Below, piece after piece: positions 8,684 to 17,462 of a stretch of DNA of 64,000 bases (position 1 is its first letter; the number at the start of each line of letters is the position of its first letter). This DNA is from Paractinoplanes ovalisporus. Lineage in GTDB: Bacteria > Actinomycetota > Actinomycetes > Mycobacteriales > Micromonosporaceae. Position numbers and translations under genes: made by a program. Below the pieces are notes generated by a model. The model saw only the letters and a list, made by a program, of their open reading frames with translations, had not been told where the DNA came from and did not search any database. Location: contig NZ_JAENHP010000018.1 of the NCBI RefSeq assembly GCF_016834655.1, forward strand, positions 159,342-223,341, in the 5' to 3' direction.

Positions 8684-9850
8684 ATGAACGTGCCAGGCTA
8701 CCGGGACGTACCGACGGAGCCGTGGGACCCGGCCGCGCCCGCCGACCCGGGCGAGGCCGAGGACTTTCTCCGGCAGTGCTACACCGAGAACCCCCGGCTC
8801 GGCCCGGTCGAACCGCGGCTGGCCATCGTCCGGGCCCAGATCGCCGCCACCGGCACCTATGTGCACACCACGGAGGAACTCGCGTACGGCGCGAAGCTGG
8901 CCTGGCGCAACGCGAGCCGGTGCATCGGGCGCCTCTACTGGCGCAGCCTCGTCGTGCTCGACCGGCGCCGGGCCCGTACCGCCGATGAGATCTTCTCGCT
9001 GCTGGTCAACCACCTGCAGACGGCGGGGGCCGGCCAGATCCGCCCGGTGATCAGCGTCTTCGCCGCCGCCCAGCCCGGCCAGCCCTTCGCACGGGTCTGG
9101 AACGAGCAGCTGATCCGGTACGCCGGATACCGCGGCTCCGACGGGTGCCCGGTCGGCGACGGGCGGCTGGAGGAGTTCACCGCCGCGATGCGGGGGTTCG
9201 GGTGGCGCGGCAAGAACGACCAGTTCGACGTGCTCCCCCTCGCGATCGAGACCCCGTCCGAGGGCGTCCGCCTCTACGAGCTGCCCGAACGTGCCATCCG
9301 GGAGGTTCCGCTGACCCACCCCGAGTACGGCTGGTTCGCCGAACTGGGCCTACGCTGGCACGCCGTCCCGGCCATCTCGAACATGCGCCTCACCATCGGC
9401 GGCGTGCACTACCCGCTGGCGCCGTTCAACGGCTGGTACCTCGGCACCGAGATCGGCGCCCGCAACCTGGCCGACACCGACCGCTACGACATGCTGCCGG
9501 TGGTCGCGGATCGGATGGGCCTGGACACCAGCCGCGAGTCGACCCTGTGGCGCGATCGGGCGCTGGTCGAGCTCAACCGGGCCGTGCTGCACTCGTTCGA
9601 GCTGGCCGGGGTGAAGATGAGCGACCACCACACCGAGTCCCAGCGGTTCCTCAAGCACATCGCCAACGAGGAGAAGGCCGGCCGCCGGGTGCCCGCCGAC
9701 TGGACGTGGATCGTGCCGCCGATGTCGGGCGGGATCACCCCGGTCTTCCACCGCTACTACGACGAGGCGGACCTGCGGCCGGCGTTCTACCTCGACGAGG
9801 AGGCGTCCGAGCGGGCCCGTGGGGGGTGCCCGGTCAGGCGAACTCATTGA
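8684..9850 (+). CDS. nos: Bacterial nitric oxide synthase, oxygenase domain only
   Basis: A 388-residue heme protein that oxidises L-arginine to citrulline and nitric oxide. The heme thiolate is Cys80 in WRNASRCIGR, and the arginine-binding glutamate is Glu256 in GWYLGTEIGARN. The tetrahydrobiopterin-site region near the C-terminus (WIVPPMSGGITPVFH) is intact. There is no reductase domain, as in other bacterial NOS proteins, so electrons must come from a general reductase. The ATG has a GGGAGG ribosome-binding site. Downstream it converges on the RNA ligase gene with a 17-base overlap. Proposed bacterial roles include oxidative-stress protection and nitration in secondary metabolism; nothing nearby chooses between them. 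Confidence 0.95.
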   Translation: MNVPGYRDVPTEPWDPAAPADPGEAEDFLRQCYTENPRLGPVEPRLAIVRAQIAATGTYVHTTEELAYGAKLAWRNASRCIGRLYWRSLVVLDRRRARTADEIFSLLVNHLQTAGAGQIRPVISVFAAAQPGQPFARVWNEQLIRYAGYRGSDGCPVGDGRLEEFTAAMRGFGWRGKNDQFDVLPLAIETPSEGVRLYELPERAIREVPLTHPEYGWFAELGLRWHAVPAISNMRLTIGGVHYPLAPFNGWYLGTEIGARNLADTDRYDMLPVVADRMGLDTSRESTLWRDRALVELNRAVLHSFELAGVKMSDHHTESQRFLKHIANEEKAGRRVPADWTWIVPPMSGGITPVFHRYYDEADLRPAFYLDEEASERARGGCPVRRTH

Positions 9851-10451
9851 CCGCGAAGTCGTCGCGGTGGCGCCAGCTGTCGGGGGTGCGTACGTGGTCG
9901 GACCGCACCCATTTGAGCACCCGGACCGCGAACTGGTCGGCCGGGATGCGCCCGGCCGCCCGTACGACGAAGCCCTCCGAGGTCTCCGGCTCGCGCTGGG
10001 CCGCCCACGCCGCCCGGGCCTCGGACAGGCTGCCGCCCCGGTAGAGCACCGGCACCACGGGCAGCTCCAGGCGCTGCGCCCAGTCGACCGTGTCGTCCCA
10101 GCCCAGCAGCGTGTCGGTCTCGTCCCAGATGCCGAAGACGATGAAGACGCCGGGCAGGTCGGAGTAGGGGATGCTGCGCCGGGCCCACATCGACTCGCCG
10201 CAGACCCGCCAGTCGTCCGGGATCCGGTACGACGTCATGGCCCACAGCGCCTTGGCCGGGCGGTCCCAGGGCTGGGTGCCGGAGTCGGGCGAACGCCCGT
10301 ACATCGCGTCCCGGGTGAAGGTCAGATTGCCGCCGTCGAGTTTCTCGGTGACCACCAGTTCGCCGTCGAGCCAGGTCAGGTCGTGCTGCACCTTGTCGTC
10401 GTCCGTGGCCCCGGGCGAGTCGGGCAGGTGGAACGTACGCGGGTACTTCAC
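9834..10451 (-). CDS. ATP-dependent RNA ligase (nucleotidyltransferase), short form
   Basis: A 205-residue member of the RNA ligase family. All the nucleotidyltransferase motifs can be placed: motif I EKLDGGN at 36-42 with the adenylated Lys37, motif III GESMWA at 85-90, motif IIIa FIVFGIWD at 103-110, motif IV EGFVVR at 159-164 and motif V VLKWVR at 178-183. It lacks the extra C-terminal domain of T4 Rnl1/Rnl2-type enzymes. It should seal 3'-OH/5'-phosphate RNA ends. The GTG start at 10451 lies 3 bases after the stop of the upstream polynucleotide kinase-phosphatase gene, so the two are translationally coupled and form an end-healing and end-sealing pair. Confidence 0.85.
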   Translation of the reverse strand: MKYPRTFHLPDSPGATDDDKVQHDLTWLDGELVVTEKLDGGNLTFTRDAMYGRSPDSGTQPWDRPAKALWAMTSYRIPDDWRVCGESMWARRSIPYSDLPGVFIVFGIWDETDTLLGWDDTVDWAQRLELPVVPVLYRGGSLSEARAAWAAQREPETSEGFVVRAAGRIPADQFAVRVLKWVRSDHVRTPDSWRHRDDFAVNEFA

Positions 10452-10454
10452 CGT

Positions 10455-11351
10455 TCAGAAGTCCCCCTCCGCCACCTGGAACACGGTCAGCCCCAGCTCA
10501 CGCCACATGCGCACCACCTGCTGCCGGTCGTCGAAGACCCCGGCGATGCGCCAGCGCTCACTGATCTCGTTCTCGAAGATCTCGCGTTTGACCACCGCGT
10601 CCTTGCGGTTGTCGCCCGCGGGCCGCATGAATAGTGCTTCGTACGGCACGTCCACGTAAAGGTCCAGCCACGCCTCGGTCTCCGAGCGGGCCGCCTCGTC
10701 GCGCCCCGAGCAGAAGACGATCGCGTTGCCGGCCGCGTGCATGGCCCGCACCGCGGCGATCACGGCCGGGTTGGGGGAGTCCTCACCGACCCGGTCCCAG
10801 TCGTACGGGCGGCGCCCGTTCATCAGCGCGACGGTGCCGTCGATGTCGACCAGGATCGCCGGAGGCAACTCCTCGGGCGGGTCGTAGATCACACCCGGGC
10901 CGCCCGTCTCGGCGTACGGAATGGGAAGGGGAAGGTTCTTGCCGGCCAGGTAGCGGTCGTACATGCGCCGGATGCCGTCCTCGCCGACCCGCTCCTCGGA
11001 ATCGCGCCCGGCGTCACGCCGGATGCACTCCTCCAGCGGCACGTCGGTGAAGTCGTGCACCTCGAAGCTGGCCTGGTGCCGGGCGGCCATCTCGGCCCAC
11101 CGCCGTACGGTCTCGGTGCGCAGGTTGGTGTCGTCGACGATCACACTGGCGCCCTTGCGCAGCAGCCCCTCGACCGTGGTCCGCTGGGCCAGGGTGACCT
11201 GAGCCTCGGCCCATTCGGTGTAGAGCAGGCTCCCGTGCAGCATGCGGCGCAGGTCGTCGCGGTTGACCCGGACGACGCGGGGCTGGAGCAGGCGGGCGAA
11301 GCTGGTCTTGCCGGACCCCGGCAGCCCCCGAGTGATCAGAAGTCGTGTCAT
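10455..11351 (-). CDS. T4-type polynucleotide kinase-phosphatase
   Basis: 298 residues in the T4 Pnkp order. An N-terminal 5'-kinase has the P-loop GLPGSGKT at 9-16 and the NRDD catalytic motif at 30-33. A C-terminal HAD phosphatase begins with DIDGT at 169-173, later has CSGRDEAAR, and ends with the acidic motif FDDR. The predicted activities are 5'-OH phosphorylation and removal of 3'-phosphate or 2',3'-cyclic phosphate, which prepare broken RNA for ligation. The ATG at 11351 has a GGAG site 7 bases upstream; a longer upstream frame adds only unconserved residues. It is followed at 3 bases by the RNA ligase gene and is divergent from rpmE. Confidence 0.88.
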   Translation of the reverse strand: MTRLLITRGLPGSGKTSFARLLQPRVVRVNRDDLRRMLHGSLLYTEWAEAQVTLAQRTTVEGLLRKGASVIVDDTNLRTETVRRWAEMAARHQASFEVHDFTDVPLEECIRRDAGRDSEERVGEDGIRRMYDRYLAGKNLPLPIPYAETGGPGVIYDPPEELPPAILVDIDGTVALMNGRRPYDWDRVGEDSPNPAVIAAVRAMHAAGNAIVFCSGRDEAARSETEAWLDLYVDVPYEALFMRPAGDNRKDAVVKREIFENEISERWRIAGVFDDRQQVVRMWRELGLTVFQVAEGDF

Positions 11352-11547
11352 CAACTCGCTCCGGACAAAGCAGGGCAAAAACGCCGGGAATAGCCCGCCC
11401 GCAGCTTATGTTGAAGCCCAGGTCACGCCGATTTCGCCAAGACGCGGCGACATGGCAGACTAGTACATCGGCCAGTAAAGGTTCCGGTTCACGCCTCAGC
11501 ACAGTCGGCGACCCGGCGACCGATTCCATTGAGGGAGACCGAGTTAC
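11352..11547 (+). promoter_or_regulatory. Divergent intergenic region upstream of rpmE
   Basis: This 196-base region must hold the promoters of rpmE and of the RNA-repair pair. TAGTAC near 11462 is a possible -10 for rpmE, but no convincing -35 accompanies it. A GAGGGAG ribosome-binding site at 11531-11537 precedes the rpmE ATG. I see no Zur-like palindrome. Confidence 0.3.
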
Positions 11548-11772
11548 ATGAAGAGCGGCATCCACCCGGAGTACACGACCACCGAGGTCATCTGCTCCTG
11601 CGGCAGCACCTTCACCACCCGTAGCACCGCCAAGGGCGGCGAGATCCGCGTCGAGACCTGCAGCGCCTGCCACCCGTTCTACACCGGCAAGCAGCGCGTC
11701 CTCGACACCGCGGGCCGGGTCGCGAAGTTCCAGGCCAAGTACGCCAAGGTCAACGCCGCGAAGAAGAAGTAA
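11548..11772 (+). CDS. rpmE: 50S ribosomal protein L31, zinc-containing form
   Basis: A 74-residue protein beginning MKSGIHPEY, diagnostic of L31. Cys16, Cys18, Cys38 and Cys41 (CSC and CSAC) form the zinc site, so this is the C+ form, the one replaced by a zinc-free paralogue under zinc starvation in related bacteria. The C-terminus is a lysine-rich tail. It lies between rho and prfA, as in mycobacteria. Confidence 0.97.
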   Translation: MKSGIHPEYTTTEVICSCGSTFTTRSTAKGGEIRVETCSACHPFYTGKQRVLDTAGRVAKFQAKYAKVNAAKKK

Positions 11773-11779
11773 CTGCTTC

Positions 11780-11834
11780 AACGGCGCCCGTTCCCGGTTC
11801 CCCGGGGCGGGCGCCGTTCGCATGTCAGCTTTTT
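11780..11834 (+). terminator. Hairpin between rpmE and prfA, terminator-like
   Basis: AACGGCGCCCG (11780-11790) pairs perfectly with CGGGCGCCGTT (11808-11818). A six-T run follows only after 10 more bases (11829-11834), so termination may be partial, or the hairpin may serve as an mRNA-processing or 3'-stabilising element. Confidence 0.5.
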
Positions 11835-11854
11835 TCACCAGCCGGGAGACGAAG

Positions 11855-12946
11855 ATGAGCACGGATCGGCTGACCACCCTTCTCGCCGAGTACGCCGAGC
11901 TCGAGAAGCGGATGGAGGACCCCTCCATCCACTCGGACCAGGCCCTCGTGCGCCGGGTCGGCCGACGCTTCGCCGAGCTGGCCCCGCTCTATGCCGCCAA
12001 CGCCGAGCTCGAGGCGGCCCGGGCCGACCTGGCCGCGGCCAAGGAGCTCGCGGCCGAGGACCCGGGCTTCGCGGCCGAGGTCGACGCGGTCGCGGCCACG
12101 CTCCCGCCGCTCGAGGAGAAGCTCGGCGAGATGCTGATCCCGCGCGACCCCAACGACGCCAAAGACGTGATCATCGAGATCAAGGCGGGCGAGGGCGGCC
12201 AGGAGTCGGCGCTGTTCGCGGGCGATCTGCTGCGCATGTACACCCGCTACGCGGAGCGCCACGGCTGGGTCGTCGAGGTGATCGACTCGCAGGAGTCGGA
12301 CCTGGGCGGGGTCAAGGACATCTCGGTCGGCGTACGGACCAAGGGTGTGCCCGACGGTGGCCACGGTGTCTGGTCCCGCATGAAGTGGGAGGGCGGCGTG
12401 CACCGGGTGCAGCGCGTCCCGGTCACCGAGTCGCAGGGCCGCATCCACACCTCGGCCGCCGGCGTGCTCGTGCTGCCCGAGGCCGAAGAGGTCGACGTCG
12501 AGATCGCGCCGAACGACCTGCGCATCGACGTGTTCCGCTCGTCCGGGCCGGGCGGTCAGTCGGTCAACACCACCGACTCGGCCGTGCGCATCACCCACAT
12601 CCCCACCGGCACCGTGGTGAGCTGCCAGAACGAGAAGAGCCAGCTGCAGAACAAGGAGTCGGCGCTGCGCATCCTGCGGTCCCGGCTGCTGGCCATCGCC
12701 CAGGAGGAGGCCGACGCGGCCGCCTCCGACTCGCGCAAGGCCCAGGTGCGCACGGTCGACCGTTCGGAGCGGATCCGCACCTACAACTTCCCGCAGAACC
12801 GCATCACCGACCACCGGATCGGCTACACCGCCTACAACCTCGACCTGGTGCTCGGCGGGGAGCTCGACGCCGTGCTCGACGCGCTGGCCGAGGCCGACCG
12901 GGCGGCGCGGCTGGCCGGCGAGTCCGAAATCGGCCGGCGGCCGTGA
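11855..12946 (+). CDS. prfA: Peptide chain release factor 1
   Basis: About 363 residues. Recognises UAA and UAG stop codons and triggers peptide release. The PVT tripeptide at 189-191 is the RF1-type anticodon motif, distinguishing it from RF2, and GGQ at 233-235 is the peptidyl-tRNA hydrolysis motif whose Gln is methylated by PrmC, encoded 3 kb downstream. The ATG at 11855 is chosen because GGGAGA lies directly upstream; an in-frame ATG at 11822 would add 11 residues not expected in the family. Confidence 0.97.
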   Translation: MSTDRLTTLLAEYAELEKRMEDPSIHSDQALVRRVGRRFAELAPLYAANAELEAARADLAAAKELAAEDPGFAAEVDAVAATLPPLEEKLGEMLIPRDPNDAKDVIIEIKAGEGGQESALFAGDLLRMYTRYAERHGWVVEVIDSQESDLGGVKDISVGVRTKGVPDGGHGVWSRMKWEGGVHRVQRVPVTESQGRIHTSAAGVLVLPEAEEVDVEIAPNDLRIDVFRSSGPGGQSVNTTDSAVRITHIPTGTVVSCQNEKSQLQNKESALRILRSRLLAIAQEEADAAASDSRKAQVRTVDRSERIRTYNFPQNRITDHRIGYTAYNLDLVLGGELDAVLDALAEADRAARLAGESEIGRRP

Positions 12947-12956
12947 GCGGCCGGCC

Positions 12957-14294
12957 TCACATCACGGCGATGATCTCGTAGCGGTCGCCGATCGTGCAGG
13001 CCAGATAGCCGGGCACGGTCGAGCACGGGCGGCCCGCCATGGCGCCGAGCGTGCCGATCGTGGTCTGCTCGCCCGTCCCGAGGTCCCAGCGGACCACCGC
13101 CGTACGGTCGGGGGGCGAGACGGTCGAGCGCAGCAGCAGCACCGACCGCTCCCGCGGGTCGTTCCAGGCCAGGGTGCCGTTCACCGGACCGCCCACCGGA
13201 CGGCCCGACTCGGCGTCGACCAGCAGGTTGCGGCCGTCGTCGAGACCCTCGCCGAGCACCAGCCGGTCGGGGCTCACCTGGAACGCGTTGACCGCGCCGT
13301 CGAGCCGCCAGCGGCGGGCGCCGGTCATCGGGTCGTGCGCCACGAGACCGCCCCCGTCGTTGAGGCAGAGCGCCGAGCCGCACGGGAACGCGTAACCGTT
13401 GGTGTCGCGCGAGCGCCACAACTCGGTCATCGTGTCGGTGCGGTAGACGCTCATCTCGAACACCTCGCGGCGTGACCGGTTGACCACCAGCACCTCGCCG
13501 TTGCCGCTGAGGTCGTTGAAATAACCCTCGTCGGGGCTGCCCTTGACCCAGGGCACGCGGGCCGAGCTGACCAGCATTCCGGTGCCGTACGCATAGACCC
13601 TGATCTGCCCGGCGTCGGTGGCCGTGACGATCTTGTCGGGGCGTTCGTACGGAATGACGGTGTGATTGCTGACCCCGGGGGTGTCGTGGCTCCAGACCGT
13701 GCTGTGGTCGCGCAGCCGGATCAGCCGCATGCGGGCGAGATCGGCCCGATCCGTGTACTCGGTGAGCAGCGCGGTCTCGCCGCCGACGGTGTACGGCTCG
13801 CCGGCCGTGCGCCACAGCTCGGCGCCGGTCGCGGTCGAGATCGCGATCGTCTGCCGGTGGAACTCGGCCTGGAAGGCCGACCCGTCGTTGACCGAGGGCA
13901 GCTGGACGACGTGCCCCTCGGTGGGCACCAGCAGCATGCCCGCGGACTCGGCGGCCTGCAGATAGCCGATCGTGCCGTCGAAGCCGCGCCGCCAGCGCAC
14001 CGCGCCGGTGGACAGGTCGTAGGCCGTGACCGTGGTCGAGCCGCCATAGGAACTGTGCACGAACAGCCCGTCGCGGGTCAGCGTCGTGCCCTGCGCCTGC
14101 TCGATCGAGACGCTCCACACCGGACGAACACCACGCGGCTCGGGCACCTCGGAACCGGCGAGCCCGGCCACGGCGAGAACCGCGACGAGCCCGAAGCTCA
14201 CCTTCCGGACGAGCCGGCGGTCGAACCCCGGCGAGCCGGCGGGCTCCGGGCCGTCACGGGCCGAGGAGATCTCGCCGAGCTCGATCGTGCTCAT
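12957..14294 (-). CDS. Membrane-anchored beta-propeller (PQQ-repeat-like) protein
   Basis: 445 residues. After an acidic cytoplasmic N-terminus, one hydrophobic segment (about residues 31-48, FGLVAVLAVAGLAG) acts as signal anchor, and the rest is an extracytoplasmic series of beta-propeller blades with repeated patterns such as AYDLSTGAVRWRR and DPMTGARRWRLDG. Such repeats usually make protein contacts; no catalytic residues are evident. It starts 8 bases after the stop of the diguanylate cyclase gene, so the two are probably cotranscribed and may form a signalling unit. The partner or ligand is unknown. Confidence 0.75.
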   Translation of the reverse strand: MSTIELGEISSARDGPEPAGSPGFDRRLVRKVSFGLVAVLAVAGLAGSEVPEPRGVRPVWSVSIEQAQGTTLTRDGLFVHSSYGGSTTVTAYDLSTGAVRWRRGFDGTIGYLQAAESAGMLLVPTEGHVVQLPSVNDGSAFQAEFHRQTIAISTATGAELWRTAGEPYTVGGETALLTEYTDRADLARMRLIRLRDHSTVWSHDTPGVSNHTVIPYERPDKIVTATDAGQIRVYAYGTGMLVSSARVPWVKGSPDEGYFNDLSGNGEVLVVNRSRREVFEMSVYRTDTMTELWRSRDTNGYAFPCGSALCLNDGGGLVAHDPMTGARRWRLDGAVNAFQVSPDRLVLGEGLDDGRNLLVDAESGRPVGGPVNGTLAWNDPRERSVLLLRSTVSPPDRTAVVRWDLGTGEQTTIGTLGAMAGRPCSTVPGYLACTIGDRYEIIAVM

Positions 14295-14302
14295 GACCGT
14301 GG

Positions 14303-15826
14303 CTACGTCATCTCGGAAAGGGGCCTGGTGGGAAGCCTGTTCGCCGCGGCCGCGGCGAGCGCCGCACTCAGCGTACGCCCGTTGGTGCCCACCTCGGACC
14401 ATCCCGCGGCCAGGCTGATCGGCGTTCCCGGAACCAGGATCTGCCAGTTCTCGGCGTTGGTGGCCGCGGTGATGCGGCGCGACACCTCGGCCGCCTGGGC
14501 CGTGCCCGCGCCCGGCAGCACCACCACGAACTCGTCGCCGGCGAACCGGGCCACGAAGTCGCCCCGGCGCATCACGCGGTTGAGCACCCCGGCGATGCGC
14601 TGCAGAACCAGGTCGCCGCAGTGCCGGCCGTGCCGGGCGTTGACCTCGGTGAAGCCGATCAGGTCGCAGACCCCGATCGCCGCGCGCTCGCCGCGGGTCA
14701 GCATGGTGGCGACGTAACGCTCCAGCTGGCGCCGGTTGGGCAGGCCGGTCAGCGGGTCGGTGAGGGTCTCGTCGCCGTAGCGGCTGGGGTCGCGCTGGGT
14801 CTCCTGGGCGTCGAGGCGGGCCGCGACGCCGTCGAGATAACCGTCGCGGAGCCGGTCGATGCGCTGGGCGGCGAGGCGGAACGCGTAACGGTCGGCGGCG
14901 TGCGCGGCCGCGTGGTCGCCGGCCGCGGCGTGGCAGATGCTGCGCAGCCGGGCCGGTTCGGCCGCGCCCAGGATCTCGGCCGAGACCGGCACCGAGTCGA
15001 GCATGGACAGTGCCTGCTGGGGGCGGCCGGCGGCCATGGTCAGGCAGACGTGGCCCAGATGTTGCAGGTCGCGGGTGCGGACACTGTCACCGCCGCCGGT
15101 CAGCCACTGGGCCGCGTCGGCCTCGGTCTCCTCGCCCAGGGCGGCCCGGCGGGCCAGCGAATAGCCGTAGGCCGCGCGGCTTCCGGGGCGCATCTGGTCG
15201 GCGCCGATCGCCACGTAGCGGGTCAGCTCGGCGTCGATGTCGCGCAGCACCCGCAGGCAGCCGTCGGTGTCGCCCTGGTGGTCGAGCGAGACCGCGTTGC
15301 GCAGCCGGATGCCGGGCGCCGCGAAGATCTCGGAGGCCAGCCCGGCCGCGGCGCCGACCTGACGGGCCTGCTCGATCGCGGTCAGCGCGTGGCCGTGGAA
15401 CCCGAGATAGGAATAGGCCATCGCGAGGTCGTGCCAGCCCCACGCGGTCTCGGAGTCTTTCTCCTGCACCGCCGCCAGCGATCGGGACGCCTGCACGAGG
15501 TGGGTCACGCCGCGGTCCAGGTTGCGTTCGAGGTGCGCGCCGAGCGCCGCGAAGGCGTGCATCTGGCCGCGCAGGAAGGCGTCGGGGATCTCGCGGACGG
15601 CGTTGTCGGCGATCGTCATGGCGGTCGCGAGCTCGGCTATCCGGCCCAGGTTGATGAGCGCGCCGAACCGCTGCACCAGCGCGTACGCCCGCGTGGTCGG
15701 ATCGGTGGCGACGGCGAGCACCCCGTCGAGGATCGGTAACGCCTCGGCCGAGCGCCCGTTCTGCTGGAGCCGGCCGGCACGGCGCAGCTCGTCGACATTT
15801 TCCGCGAGCTGGTCCAACCAACTCAC
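14303..15826 (-). CDS. TPR-containing diguanylate cyclase (GGDEF domain)
   Basis: 507 residues. Residues about 1-330 are alanine-rich helical repeats of TPR type; the C-terminal 160 residues form a GGDEF domain (DPLTGLPNRRQLERY at its start). The active-site loop reads AGDEF near 429-433, an accepted active variant, and an RRGD inhibitory I-site lies five residues upstream, so product inhibition by c-di-GMP is likely. No membrane segment is present, so it should be cytoplasmic, with the TPR part sensing a partner. The gene precedes the beta-propeller gene by 8 bases. In actinomycetes c-di-GMP controls development; no specific target is visible here. Confidence 0.85.
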   Translation of the reverse strand: MSWLDQLAENVDELRRAGRLQQNGRSAEALPILDGVLAVATDPTTRAYALVQRFGALINLGRIAELATAMTIADNAVREIPDAFLRGQMHAFAALGAHLERNLDRGVTHLVQASRSLAAVQEKDSETAWGWHDLAMAYSYLGFHGHALTAIEQARQVGAAAGLASEIFAAPGIRLRNAVSLDHQGDTDGCLRVLRDIDAELTRYVAIGADQMRPGSRAAYGYSLARRAALGEETEADAAQWLTGGGDSVRTRDLQHLGHVCLTMAAGRPQQALSMLDSVPVSAEILGAAEPARLRSICHAAAGDHAAAHAADRYAFRLAAQRIDRLRDGYLDGVAARLDAQETQRDPSRYGDETLTDPLTGLPNRRQLERYVATMLTRGERAAIGVCDLIGFTEVNARHGRHCGDLVLQRIAGVLNRVMRRGDFVARFAGDEFVVVLPGAGTAQAAEVSRRITAATNAENWQILVPGTPISLAAGWSEVGTNGRTLSAALAAAAANRLPTRPLSEMT

Positions 15827-15903
15827 CAGGCGCCTCCCACCGGTGCCGCGCTCCGCACCGACCCGGCCGGTCGGCGTCGCACGTGACGTCCGATGATTAT
15901 GCC

Positions 15904-16779
15904 GTGGACCCGGACCTCGAAGACACCTCCCGGCCTTCCGTACGGACGTCGCTCAGCGCGGCGCTCGCAACGGCGGTCGCCGATCTCTCGGCGTCCGGGG
16001 TGGAGTCGCCCCGGGTCGACGCCGAGCTGCTCGCCGCGCACGTCCTGGGCATCTCACGTGGACGACTGCTGCTGGTCGACGCTCTGCGCCCGGAGGAGCT
16101 GAGCCGGTTCAGCGCGCTCGTGGCCGAGCGGGCCCGGCGCATCCCGCTGCAGCACCTGCTCGGCACGGCCGCGTTCCGGCACCTCGAACTTTCCGTCGGC
16201 GACGGCGTCTTCGTCCCACGACCCGAGACGGAGCTGCTCGCCGGCTGGGGGATCGAGCACACCGCGCCGGGCGCGACGGTCGTCGATCTGTGCAGCGGGA
16301 GCGGCGCGATCGCCCTGTCGGTGGCGGACGAGGCCGAGCCGGGCCGCGTCGTGGCGGTCGAACGGTCGGCGGCGGCGCTGCCCTGGCTGCGCCGCAACGC
16401 GGCCGGCGTCGACGCGGTCGAGGTGGTCGAGGGGGACGTGACCGACCCCGGTCTGCTGCCCGGGCTGCGGGGCGCGGTGGACGTGCTGCTCTGCAACCCG
16501 CCGTACGTCCCGGTCGGCACGCCCGTCCCGCCCGAGGTGGCCGATCACGACCCGGACGAGGCGGTGTTCGGCGGCGCCGACGGGCTCACCGTGATCCGGC
16601 CGGTGGTCGCGCTGGCCGCGGCCCTGCTGCGGTCCGGGGGCGTGGTCGGCATCGAGCACGACGACGTGCACGGCGAGGCGGTCCCGGCCTTGCTGCGCGC
16701 CGACGGCCGGTTCACCGAGGTGACCGCCCATGACGACCTGACCGGGCGGCCGCGGTACGCGACGGCGAGGCGGGCCTGA
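15904..16779 (+). CDS. prmC: Release-factor glutamine methyltransferase
   Basis: About 291 residues. SAM-dependent enzyme that methylates the GGQ glutamine of RF1/RF2. Motif I is VVDLCSGSGAIAL and the catalytic NPPY is at about 198-201. The N-terminal helical domain that binds the release factor (VDAELLAAHVLG) is present. Its position after prfA is the usual one, although two genes on the opposite strand separate them here. The start is uncertain: GTG 15904 sits 6 bases after a -10-like GATGAT, whereas GTG 15883 would add 7 residues. Confidence 0.93.
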   Translation: MDPDLEDTSRPSVRTSLSAALATAVADLSASGVESPRVDAELLAAHVLGISRGRLLLVDALRPEELSRFSALVAERARRIPLQHLLGTAAFRHLELSVGDGVFVPRPETELLAGWGIEHTAPGATVVDLCSGSGAIALSVADEAEPGRVVAVERSAAALPWLRRNAAGVDAVEVVEGDVTDPGLLPGLRGAVDVLLCNPPYVPVGTPVPPEVADHDPDEAVFGGADGLTVIRPVVALAAALLRSGGVVGIEHDDVHGEAVPALLRADGRFTEVTAHDDLTGRPRYATARRA

Positions 16780-16816
16780 TCGATATCCCGGATCGCATGG
16801 CAGACTGCACGGTGTG

Positions 16817-17461
16817 ATGCTCTACGACTGCCGTACCACCGCGGACCGGGATCGCGGCATCGCCGCTGCCGTCGAGGCGGTCAAGAGCGGTGAGCTGGTG
16901 GTCATGCCGACCGACACGGTCTATGGCGTCGGCGCCGACGCGTTCACCCCGCACGCGATCACCTCGCTGCACCATGCGCGCAGCGTCACCAACCAGGTCC
17001 CGCCGCCGGTGCTGGTCGGTTCCCGCCACACACTCGACGGCCTGGTCTATTCGCTGCCCAAGGCGGCGCGCGAGCTGGCCGACGCGTTCTGGCCGGGCGC
17101 GCTGACCCTCTATGTCGAGCATTCGCCGAGCCTGCAGTGGGACCTCGGCGAGACCGGCGGGCGGGTCGCGGTCCGCATGCCGCTGCACCCGGTCGCGCTC
17201 GAGGTGCTGCGCGCGGTCGGCCCGATGGCGGTCACCACCGCCAACAAGGTCGGCCAGCCCGCCCCGGGCACCGCCGAGGCGGCCCGCGATCAGCTGGAAT
17301 ACGCGGTCCGGGTCTACCTCGAAGCGGGCGAGGCGCACGACCCGGCCCCGAGCACGATCGTCGACGTGACCGGCGAGGTGCCGCAGGTGCTGCGCGCGGG
17401 CGCGATCCCGATCGGCAAGCTGCGGGACGTCGTCCCCGACATCGTCGCGGCGGAGGACTGA
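16817..17461 (+). CDS. TsaC/YrdC-family protein, divergent paralogue of threonylcarbamoyl-AMP synthase
   Basis: 214 residues with the YrdC fold; the N-terminal PTDTVYGVGADAF and the C-terminal PSTIVDVTGEVPQVLRAG are clear. Family members at this locus normally have a Lys-x-Arg motif followed by a Ser-x-Asn motif that bind ATP and threonine. Here the first region reads HARSVTNQVPPP (residues 53-64) with no Lys-x-Arg, and the second reads TTAN rather than SSAN. A complete Sua5 is encoded two genes downstream in the same operon, so this copy may have lost or changed its activity. A GTG at 16814 directly before the ATG is an alternative start. The stop is followed after 1 base by the phosphatase gene. 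Confidence 0.85.
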   Translation: MLYDCRTTADRDRGIAAAVEAVKSGELVVMPTDTVYGVGADAFTPHAITSLHHARSVTNQVPPPVLVGSRHTLDGLVYSLPKAARELADAFWPGALTLYVEHSPSLQWDLGETGGRVAVRMPLHPVALEVLRAVGPMAVTTANKVGQPAPGTAEAARDQLEYAVRVYLEAGEAHDPAPSTIVDVTGEVPQVLRAGAIPIGKLRDVVPDIVAAED

Positions 17462-17462
17462 G

